Source: Nematostella vectensis
Lineage: Eukaryota; Cnidaria; Anthozoa; Actiniaria; Edwardsiidae
Length of the DNA stretch: 64,000 nucleotides
Reading direction: 5' to 3'
NCBI RefSeq assembly: GCF_932526225.1
Contig: NC_064046.1
Location: 1,116,001 to 1,180,000 of the forward strand
Part shown: positions 22,201 to 34,200 of the stretch, in pieces
How the letters are laid out: each line of letters begins with the position of its first letter
Numbering within the stretch: position 1 is the first letter of the stretch
Translations under genes and position numbers: made by a program
The notes under the pieces: model-generated
What the model saw: the letters and a program-made list of their open reading frames with translations, nothing else
The model's database searches: none
What the model was told of the DNA's origin: nothing

Positions 22201-25200
22201 AACACCCCCCCCTCTATTACACTTCCCCTGGGACACTACCTCCCCCTGGCACTCTTCTACAGTATACCCGACCAACACCTCCCCCTCTATTACACTTCCC
22301 CTGGGACACTACCTCCCCCTGGCACTCTCCTACAGTATACCCGACCAACACCCCCCCCTCTATTACACTTCCCCTGGGACACTAACCCCCTGGCACTCTC
22401 CTACAGTATACCCGACCAACACCTCCCCCTCTATTACACTTCCCCTGGGACACTACCCCCCCTGGCAATCTCCTACAGTATACCAGACCAACACCTCCCC
22501 CTCTATTACACTCCCCCTGGGACACTACCCCCCCTGGCACTCTCCTACAGTATACCAGACCAACACCTCCCCCTCTATTACACTCCCCCTGGGACACTAC
22601 CCCCCCTGGCACTCTCCTACAGTATACCAGACCAACACCTCCCCCTCTATTACACTCCCCCTGGGACACTACCCCCCCTGGCACTCTCCTACAGTATACC
22701 AGACCAACACCTCCCCCTCTATTACACTCCCCCTGGGACACTACCCCCCCTGGCACTCTCCTACAGTATACCAGACCAACACCTCCCCCTCTATTACACT
22801 TCCCCTGGGACACTACCTCCCCCTGGCACTCTCCTACAGTATACCAGACCAACACCTCCCCCTCTATTACACTTCCCCTGGGACACTACCCCCCCTGGCA
22901 CTCTCCTACAGTATACCAGACCAACACCTCCCCCTCTATTACACTCCCCCTGGGACACTACCCCCCCTGGCACTCTCCTACAGTATACCAGACCAACACC
23001 TCCCCCTCTATTACACTTCCCCTGGGACACTACCTCCCCCTGGCACTCTCCTACAGTATACCTGACCAACACCTCCCCCTCTATTACACTTCCCCTGGGA
23101 CACTAACCCTCTGGCACTCTCCTACAGTATACTCGACCAACAACCTCTCCTTTTACGAACTGATGCTTACAAGACAAACGCATTTAGTCAAGCCACTCTT
23201 CTTGAATGACAGTAATTGTTAGAAGAGAGCCTCAACTTGACTCGAACCTGGGTTTTATGCATAGGGTTAAGAGCTAGTGTGTCTTCCTAAAGCAAGCTAC
23301 CATATAACACATCATTATGTCAAGAATAGTGTCAGCCTTAATACATCCCCACACCCAGTCCCTCCCTTGTATACCCAAACCCCACCCCACCCCCCATGTG
23401 AGATATCAATAAGACCAAAATTGTGTCGACCTAAATACATCCCTCTATCCTCATCCATTACCCTATAGTATGCCCCAACCCACCCCCTAGTGTCTTACCA
23501 GAGTAATGTTGCATGCCTCCATGTGTCGAATTAACAAGTCCATAACGCTGTCAACCTAAATACATCCCTATCCCCACCCCTTCCCCCCTAGTATGCCCCA
23601 CCCCACCCCCTAGTGTCTTACCAGAGTAATGTTGCATGCCTCCACGTGTCGTAAAAATAAGTCCATAATGGTGTCGACCCAAATACATCTCCATCCCAAC
23701 CCCCCAGTATTCCCCACCCCTTCCCCCCTAGTATGCCCCACCCCACCCCCTAGTGTCTTACCAGAGTAATGTTGCATGCCTCCATGTGTCGTATAAATAA
23801 GTCCATAATGGTGTCGACCCAAATACATCTCCATCCCAACCCCCCAGTATTCCCCACCCCTTCCCCCCTAGTATGCCCCACCCGACCCCTAGTGTCTTAC
23901 TAGAGTAATGTTGCATGCCTCCATGTGTCGTATAAATAAGTCCATAATGGTGTCGACCTAAATACATCCCCATCCCCACCCCTTCCCCCCTAGTATGCCC
24001 CACCCCACCCCCTAGTGTCTTACCAGAGTAATGGCGCATGCCTCCATGTGTCGTATTAATAAGTCCATAATGGTGTCTGCCATAAGGGATGCTGCGGATA
24101 ACTTGTCCTCACTGTGTAACAACATAAACCACAGCAAGATGTTACAACAGTATCCTGAAACAATACCCTGAGGAGAAAGGCCCCCAGTTATGGCCCTCAG
24201 CTACACATATGGGAAACCACATTACTAGAAGATTACAGACAAGCTGTAGAGAAAACTAGATGGTCTGCATAGGCGTGGTGTAGACAAGCTAAAAATCAAT
24301 GATGAAGGGCAGCGCAACTTGGAGAAAGGAGAGTTTGACCAAGGAAAGAGTTTGACTACAGAAAAATCCCCCATTGTCAAACTTTCTGCTCTCATTTACC
24401 AAGACGCTTCCAATACAGGCAGACCATGTTGACTCGTTGACTCCAACCCTTCGTCCGAAAAAGGCTAACGCTCGAAACGTCACCACAACTTGGAGAGTGG
24501 AGAGTTCGACCAAGCAAAATGTTTGACTACACAAAAATCTCGCCGAGTCAATCTTTCTGCTCTCACTTACCAAGACGCTTCCAATACAGGCAAACCAGGT
24601 TGACTCGTTGACCCTCACCTGAGTCTATTGAGAATGGTGGCAGACGCCTGTCCGAGTACGACTTCCTCCACGAACGCCTGACTCAGCCGTTGTTTGTTGT
24701 TGCTGACGGATGACAAGCTAGCCTTGACGTCCACCTGTTCCGTGATGTAAGGACACACCTCATGCGCACACTCCAGCAATAGCTCGAGATTGCGCTGAAA
24801 GAAAAGTAAACAAAACATTCATTTTTTTTCATGATTATATCCAAATGCTGGGCTTAAAACCTTTGAGCAGACTTTCAGTTTTATGTACATGCAGATAGAA
24901 GCATTCGCGCGGCTGTAGGGGGATTTTGAGTCATTTTGGAAAGCTAAAGAATCAAATTATCGAATTTCCTTTAATCTGTCAAATAGATAGAATGAGCGAA
25001 GTGGATTGGATTGAAAAATTAAATTTTAGTAAGAAGGAGGCATAAAGCAATGCAACAAGATCGTTTGTACAAAGTCTATTGTAGCAGACTCTGTCACACA
25101 AGTGACACTTGTAGAAGATGTAGAGGAGTACTGAATGGAACCTTGAGAAAAGAGCAAAAAAATGGCAAGTTTTCCCAAAATAAGGTCTGGTAACTTCGGT

Positions 25201-28200
25201 AAGCTTGAATTTTTGCATAGAGGTTCCTTATGTTATGTAAACCAAATTTGCAATTTTCAAATGTTCAAAGTATGAATTATCCTCGTTTTTAGGGAGAAGT
25301 CGGGCTCTGATCAGAAATCAAGCCAACTTTGCTCGCTAATATCTAAATAACATATCTTCTAAATTTCTTTAAAATTTGGAATTAAGATTTTGGTCAAGGT
25401 GCGGAATCTTGAGCTTATATATTGGGAATTGGAAAATTTCATGCCATTTTTTTTACTCTGTCAACCTTGAGCAATATACTTATACTTCGACTCGTGTCGA
25501 TGATCAAGATACCTTCATTTTGTCTTGAGAAGAGTGGTAGAATTCCTCGGTAAGTTTCGCAAACTTGGCCTCGACATCGCTATCATCGGTGCAAAGCTGG
25601 AACTTTAGCAGCAACTGCAAACAAAAGAAATATTCAGGAAAAACAAACAACTGCAAACAAAACAAATATTCAGGAAAACAAACAACTGCAAGCCAAACAT
25701 ATATTCAGGAAAACAAACAACTGCAAACAAAACAAATATTAAAGAAAACAAAATCTTTCAAGCCAAACGAAATCAAAAGCAGGATTTTTTTCCAGGAGAA
25801 CGCCAACTACTACGACAGAAATGTTAAAATGAAATGCAGACAACCTTTGATTGACGCCCACATATCTAGGTTCCGAGGCTAACAGCTTGCAGTGCAACGC
25901 GCGTTACCGTGACCACCTTAATAGTTTTGATAAGTGAGCCAATAAGAATGCGAGAAACTTGCTATCTGATACGACGCGCGCTACCGTGGCCACCTTGTCA
26001 GTTTTGTGAAGTAAACCAATAAGGATGCGAGAAACGTGCTATCTGATACGACGCGCGCTACCGTGGCCACCTGGACAGTCTTGTGAAGTAAGCCAATAAG
26101 AATGCGAGAAACGTGCTATCTGATACGACGCGCGCTACCGTGGCCACCTTGTCAGTTTTGTGAAGTGAACCAATAAGGATGCGAGAAACGTGCTATCTGA
26201 TACGACGCGCGCTACCGTGGCCACCTTGTCAGTTTTGTGAAGTAAGCCAATAAGGATGCGAGAAACCTGCTATTTGATTGACAAGAAATTCAATACTCGA
26301 GAGTAATCAGCGAGACAAAGAAATGATTAGTGCAATCAGAACACAGACTATGAATCCCCCTAGTTAAGAAATTTGTGTCAACCAAACTTGGTTTTGCCGC
26401 ATTCTTATTGGCCAAAAGTTTGTCTTGGTGACTACACTACAACATTCTATTCTAAAAACAGTATTAGTGACACTACTTAAATAATACCTGCTTCATTTTA
26501 TCTGCGTCCTGGATGTACCGTTTCGCCTTCGACACCTTTTCCTCAACATCCGGGTCCGTACATCCCCTCAAGCCGTTGACCATGTCTTGAAGCTGTACAA
26601 TTAAACGGTCTACCGCCTAAAAAGTACAATGGTTGTTAAGTTAACTAGTTAATGTTTCATCTTGTTAGACGATTTAAGGGGGTTTTAAGCATTTACCTTG
26701 CGCATCTACCATGCGCATCGACCTTGCGCATCTTCCTTGCGCATCTATCTTGCACATCTACCTTGCGCATCTACCTTGCACATCTACCTTGCGCATCTAC
26801 CTTGTGCATCTACCTTGCGCATCTTCCTTGTGCATCTTCCTTGCTCATCTACTTTGCTCATCATCCATGCGCATCTACCTTGAGCATCTACCTTGCGCAT
26901 CTACCTTGCGCATCTACCTTGCCCATCTACCATGCGCATCTACCTTGCGCATCTACCGTGTGCATCTAACTTGTGCATCTACCAATCGCATGGTGTTTGA
27001 GAACAATGACAAAGGAATGGCTGACTATAGCACTTTAAGGCTGCACGTACCTGCTGCTGAATGGAGGTGACTAATAGGCCCTGCTGCAATCTGTACGCCT
27101 GCTCCGTGACCATCTTGTGCGGCGATTGGTTACGTAACAAGAACCTTTCAATCTGAAATAAATGTATGAAATTCAATAGCTCCTTTGGAGCCAATGCAAA
27201 ACACACACACATATAAACGCAAGAGAAATCATCTCTCGTTTGATTAATATGCAGGATGTTTAACATATATTAGATTTAAAAGTATAAATTAAAAATTCAA
27301 CAACTCGCTTTGAGGATACCCGCTTAGATTGGATACTTCGCTGAGATAAGTTTTTTTGGTCATGTTGTCAATATTATAAAGGTTTCAAGGTACAAAACCC
27401 ATACATCAAGCTCAAGACAAATATCAAATGTAACGGATCACCTAGTTGTTTAACGCTTCAGATTTCTTATTTATTTGTTTGCAAATGGACAACAAAGTAT
27501 AAAAAGAGTCACTACTTCACGCAAGAACATGTTTCGGTGATCGCTCCTCGTTTAGCCAGTCAAGGTGACATTGTCAAGGACACAAAAATGTTTCTGCCCC
27601 ATAGAAGAAACATACGCAGACGACAAATATTCATCAAACAATGTGCAGCCGTGGTTAAGCCAAGGCTTAATATGGTAAGGAGGTTTTCTAAGAAGACCAT
27701 TCACTTGACATGTTGTTGTTTAGATGGGTAATCTCTCTGAGAGGTTTTCTAAGAAGACCATTTACTTCATGTTGTAGTCTGGATGGGTAATCTCTCTGAG
27801 AGGTTTTCTAACAAGATCATTCACTTGACATGTTGTTGTTTGGATGGGTAATCTCTCTGAGAGGTTTTCTAACAAGATCATTCACTTGACATGTTGTAGT
27901 CTTGATGGGTAATCTCTCTGAGAGGTTTTCTAACCAGCCCATTCACTTGACATGTTGTAGTCTGGATGGGTTACCTCTCTGAGATGCCTTTCCACCTGCG
28001 TCTGGTGGTTCTTGATGCACTGCGACACGTCTATCAGTGGCGTCGGCAAGGAATGCAGGGCGTGATTACTAAAAAACAAGAGTCAAAGAGTAGATTCGAT
28101 TACTGCAACCCATTATAATCAAACACTGAACTCAAATATTAAACTTAAAATGCACGCATTTACCACCCCAAACGAGTGGGTCACTTCTTGATGAAGGATC

Positions 28201-31200
28201 GTCAAATGCTATCTGTTTGGGAGATTTCATACATTTTATTACTCAACCACGGGATCCCTGTGCACGGGATCCCTGTGCTGTTTTTTGTGGCGTGAGCGAG
28301 GCGACTGTGTCTCGTATTTTAGTCTTTCAGTGGAAAGAGGTGACTTTATTTAATGCTTGTAATTGGACACCGCATAGAATTGTGAGTAAATATGAGCTGT
28401 TGTTTTACATTGATTGTCACATGCTGCAACTGTTTGTTTACATGATTTACAGTTTTTCACCGCCGCTTCAATAGCGTGTTTGAATAACTCATAGCGTGTT
28501 TGAATAAATGTTGTGTTCAACCAAATGGCGTGTTGGAAAAATCTGTGCTAAATCCCATACACTATCCTATTTCTACATAAATACCTATGACTGCGCACCC
28601 ACCCCCTAACAAGTCTATAATTACATATGACTGCGCACCCAACCCCCTGACAAGCCTATAATTACATATGACTGCGCACCCAACCCCCTGACAAGCCTAT
28701 AATTACATATGACTGCGCACCCAACCCCCTGACAAGTCTATAATTACATATGACTGTGCACTCCCCCCCTGACAAGTCTATAATTACATATGACTGCGCA
28801 CCCAACCCCCTGACAAGTCTATAATTACATATGACTGCGCACCCAACCCCCTGACAAGTCTATAATTACATATGACTGTGCACTCCCCCCCTCCCCCTCC
28901 AGCAAATTCTGGGGACGCGCCTGTCTGATAAAAAAAGGTTACAGCAATTTCCAGTATTGCACGAAATCACGTTGAGAAATTCCGAAGACGTTCGCTATCA
29001 AATAAAGTACTACAATCCGGGAAAAAAACAATGGGACGATGGAACAATTTCTATGCGGTTGCGAGGCAAAAACTTTCTTCGACATAAAAATATAATATTC
29101 CCCCCCCACGCTCAATGTTGCACGTGGAAATATACATTGAATTGTAGAGAAAGTTGATTTCCTAACAACATTGAATGAAGGGATGGGAGGGGGGGGGGGT
29201 GGGGGGGGCTTATCGACAGGAACAGAGTAGGTTCCGAGCGTTCCGAGTGTTCTACGAGCGCAAAACCGTTGTGTCCCTTTGTAATTTGTCCCTGATTGTA
29301 GTCTGACAAGGTAAAGGAAGGAACGTTCTTTCAAAATTAATTTCAAGTGGTAAGTTTAGCGGTCGTTCAATTAGATTTCCTTTTTAAGGAGATTTTCGGT
29401 GTGCTGTAGGCAAACAACAATAATTCTTTTTTCAAACAAACAAAAGTCTTCAGCTTAGTACACTGGCCAACACTTCAATGGATGTAGCTGAGTTTAGATT
29501 TTTTAAACTATAAAAATGTAATTATTCATATTAACCTTGCCAACGCAGCGCTGATATCTCCAAACCCGCGACGAGTGGTACCATTCCTGTCCCAGTGGAG
29601 TTTCCTAGGTAGATTAAAAAACAATTCTAATCCATAATGGTTTGACATCGGAGGGTCAGTTGTAGGTGTGTTGTGTGACAAGTTGCGTGACACATTGCCA
29701 CATTGCAGTGTGGCGGTTTATAATGTGTACCTGTCAAGAATGTGTGCCTTCTTGTCACCCGTTTGGAAAAGCGTGACTAATGTACTTCGTGACTTATTGT
29801 TGCGTGACACATTGTAGCTGGAGTGGGGAGTGGTACAAATAAAGAGAATTGTTTCATAGTACTGCGCGTGATTGTTGCGTGACACATTGTATTGCAATGT
29901 GTTTAGTTGGTGGCAGAATGCGCGTTCGCCTCGTCACCCATCTGGTTTGGTGCGTCTTTTTGTACCGCGTGACGTGTTGTTGCGTGACTTATTTTTCTTG
30001 CCTGACAGTATTTACCTAAGTTTAGTGTTTAGCTGAAGTGCCTTTGCCAGAATACGCGCCCCCTCGTCACCCATCTGGTTTCCACTGATGTCCAGTTCAA
30101 CCAAGGTCTCGTTGGTGCCCAGAGCATCGAGTAAAGGCGTGACGTCTTGTTTAAGGCGGGAATCGGCGATGGAGAGAGTATTTATATGCTGAAATACGTA
30201 AGAGACATCAGAAGATCAGACATATGGGATTGGCGGGTACAAATAACGAGGAATGTCTCAAAGTACTGCGCAAGATACGGTAAAAAATTTTGCCTGAACC
30301 AAACTCCATTACAATAGTAATGGAGAAAATGTCTAAGCCGTGGCAGAAACATAAATTTGGTTAAAGGACGCCGTGCATGCGAAACACACTGAATCTTGTG
30401 TGACTAATGTTTCTGATGCATTAAATTTGTTTTTTTTTTTTTTTTTTGCACGGTTCATCTCTCTTCTCGTTAAATCTGAACCAATATTTTTTTGTGAACA
30501 ATCAGTTATTAACGAAACAGAACGTCGAAATATTCAAGATCTTTCCCGGTAGTACTATTAAAAAGAAGTGAGCCCTCTCTATATGTGCTACCTGGCCTTT
30601 GGTTCAAACTTCAATAAATAAATATGCTTAATCCAACTTTATCTAATGTTCTATTCTACGGGAAAGTAGAATAGAAGTTAAGCCTAATATTTACCGAGTT
30701 CTCCTCAGATATCAACTGTACAAGTGCCTCGAGTGTGGCGTTGGGATTTCTAAACACACAAACATGATATTAGCAGGAATCGATGATAAACATCCGTAAC
30801 TCCTAAGCAACTCACTTTTTCTCAAAGTTCTGTCCAACATAAAGTTGCTTGATGGACTGGTTCGAACCAAGACTCTCAAAAACCTTGACAAGGTCGCTCT
30901 CCAGACCTAAAGCAGAGAAAAACACATACTTTAAGGCTCTCTCCAGCGTACTACCTTTATCTTGCAACTTGCCTCGCAAAAAAAGAATCATGTTGTTTAC
31001 TTCTACTGTGACACTCATATATACCTGTTTTTGTCGCACGAAAAAGTAGAAACGCACTTTTACTTTTCGCAACAAAATTTCGTAACAGCAAAAACGTTTT
31101 TGTCATGGCGCGTGCCACTTGTAATTATTTTTTGGCAAGACAAACTGCAACCAAAAATGTCTGAACGAGCTTTTAAACATAAAGGCAATGCTCCGCATTA

Positions 31201-34200
31201 CACGCACATTCAAACGCAAAATGAGGGGGCGCAAAAAAAAAAAAAAAATCTTTGTAAGTGTGTTAATTATTATGAAACAGGAACATACTTTGTATGGTGG
31301 AAAAATATATCTTTTGTATGATGTGAATATGTGTAGAGCTTGCGTACTGTCAAATTCATTTCATATTTTTCTGAGAGGGACAAACAGTTGTTAAAACCGC
31401 GATTTATAATAAAATCTCTCACCATTTTCACTTATGTCTAATTTCTTGATATTTGCGACTTTGGGCAAGTGCTCCGCTAGTGCTGCGGCCCCCGAGCTCC
31501 GCAGCTGTTGAAGCAATGTGAGAATATATAAGCTAACTCTTTGCGCATTTGCCGCTTCCATAGATACAGTCGAGTCAGAGACATATATAGACCCACAGGC
31601 AGTTGTCACTTTACTCATGTCTGACCACGGAACACAGCTAGTGGTCATGCTTTTACATAGAAAGGAAGAACCCAGAAAAAGACTTAGCAGGGGCGAAGAT
31701 CAACAACTCACATCGGGACAGGGATTAGCACGTTACTCCCAGCGGCACACCGTTAGCTAAGTACATTCCCCACACACACACACCAAGGCACAGTTTCGAC
31801 ATTCAGTATGATCAAAAGGTGACAGGGAGCTGTTCTATCAGACCGGAAGTAATGTGAAAGATCTCCAAGCGTCTAATAACTCAGGAGAGAGGAGAATTGA
31901 GATTTTACCTCGTTCTTGCTCAGGTTTAGCTCAATTTCCACCAGTGCCGAGTTCTCCGACAGACCAAGTAAAATAGCTCTACAAAAAAGAAACACACGAA
32001 TGATAAATCAAAGGGACAAAGCGAACAAATCCACTCTTCCGAAACCCTTTCTTGCTAAGTTTTTCAATTAACCTACCCCCCCCACCCCACCCCATCTCAT
32101 GATACACTTGCGCCCCGCCTCACTCCCGAGCAGGATGCAAACACACCGTTTACCAAGGACGTTTCATATTTCAAATATTGGTCCTTGGCACGAAAAAACA
32201 AGGAATCATCCCTTGTTTAAATGATCAATTTGCTGTACCTCATCCAATTAATTTAGGGACCATTTTTTAGGGGGCCAGTGCTGAAAAACGCAAGACTATT
32301 TCCAGTACCGCGCGCCTTTTTATTTTGAAAAGGCGGCTTTTTACTGTCACATTTTTGCGAATGCTTAGAAAACTAGCGCAAAGCTAAGGCTATAATTTTC
32401 TTTATGACTCCCCCATTATCAAACAAATCTGTCATCTCTTGTACAGTATGGTTTTAATGCTGTACAGCTAGTCAAAACAGCGACTGAACTCAGCCTTTCG
32501 TACCTTTACTCGAACGATTCAACACTATGATTGTTTGTTTTTGCCAAAGCATGCGCATGCGCATAAGTTATTCAGAATTGTTTTTTAGGGGTAGAACACA
32601 CGAATAAGCTCTCGTTTTTTAGTGCCATCATTGAACCTACGGTACATACCTTACAGCATCAGCCGGGAGTCTGCAGTCTGAGACATTCACAACTTCCAAG
32701 ACTTGGGCCATGCTGAAAAACTGAGCACAGAAAGGAAAGATAAGACACCGGAGCGTAAAACGGACCAAATGGATACCAACGTTGGTATTATTGCGCGCAG
32801 ATACTTTTTCTCCTCTGTACGTGATTGGAGCATTTGTCAGAGGCTTATAAGGCTTGGTGAGCAAAGTATAATTACAACATATGATATCCCATACTCACAT
32901 TTCACTTATGAACACTCTAAGAAACAACCACTTTTGCAACTTACTCCTTTACAAGATAAGAAACAACCCTCTCACATCTCACTCCTGAACGCCCTAAGAA
33001 ACAACCACTTTAGCAGCTAACTCCTGTACATCGTTACAAACAACCACCCTCACATTTTAATTCTGTAATTTTCGCGGTAACAGTTAAAAACTGCATGTTT
33101 ACAGTACACTACGAACTCTTTTGATATGCACTTATGTAGAAAAAGAAGGGACTTCAGAAATAACAGAAGTAGTTGAAGCCAGTCGATCCGATTTGCGTGA
33201 CGGCTATAAAAACCCCATGCATGTGAATTATATCCGTTTGAATCATGCTAAAATTTAATCCATCGTACAATAAAATCGACTCAATTATATTTCTACGCTA
33301 TTGAACAATGCTGGGTAAGTTATATTTTTCAAAATGATGGGAGTTCTAAACATTCAAAACAAAAACAAAACAACAGTGTCACGCAAGTCGGATTCACGGA
33401 CTTTAAACACGAACAGGAACATGAAAAGAGTAGGGTGCTTGACTGATGAGAGTGATTAGATTTTGTTAGCGACGATTAATAATATAGTATCCTTTCAATC
33501 TTGACTTCTTGACTATAAAGCTGTTATTGACTTTACTTTATCACACACTTCCATTTAAGTCAATTAAACTGTGATTCTCATGATGGGCTAACTTTCTTAA
33601 AATTTGTCTTGTTTGCTATGGTAGCGAGAGCCGCACAAGAAATTTCTCGAAAGTGTTATATTTTTAGTAGTGTTTATTTAAATCCTACATTCAAAGTTTA
33701 AGGATGGTAAAATTAATTTCTAGGGTCAACACATTGGGGGCCTGAAGAAAATCCTAGATGACAAGGCATCTTTTACAAGCTCAATGGACAGACTACTTGC
33801 TATTCATGGAAAACACTACAGCATTTTCTACGTGAAACACGGACAAATGCGAGTCCTGCATGTTGAAAAAAAAACATACACAAAATAGGATTGTCTTAGG
33901 AATTCTCTTAGAGTGTGGGCGGAGTTTAGGATTAACATTTTTATGATTCACCTTTATCAGCCCTCGTCCTTGTCCTTCTTTGAACTGACATCAAGAAAGG
34001 TTAAAGGTTATGTGCAGTGTTAGTAAGTATAGGCACCATGCTTGCAAATAGTACAAAACAAATTACCACGGAGGAAAATAATAAGTGATAGAAGAGATTT
34101 TTTGTGAAACTCTCAAGACCTCTTCTTTCCCGAAATTATCAATTATTTTCCCTTACTCTCAAAATAAAATGTCTATTAGTTAAACTATTACCTGCTGAAA

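Noticed and set aside
19263-23106. Long plus-strand frames of 799 and 460 codons and several minus-strand frames over the 71-bp array
   Set aside because: Frame shifts at every C-run indel, and the frames overlap on both strands. They are repeat artefacts inside a CARMIL intron.
26652-27070. Periodic ORFs in the 13-bp array
   Set aside because: A 13-nt period cycles through all frames; the peptides simply mirror the repeat.
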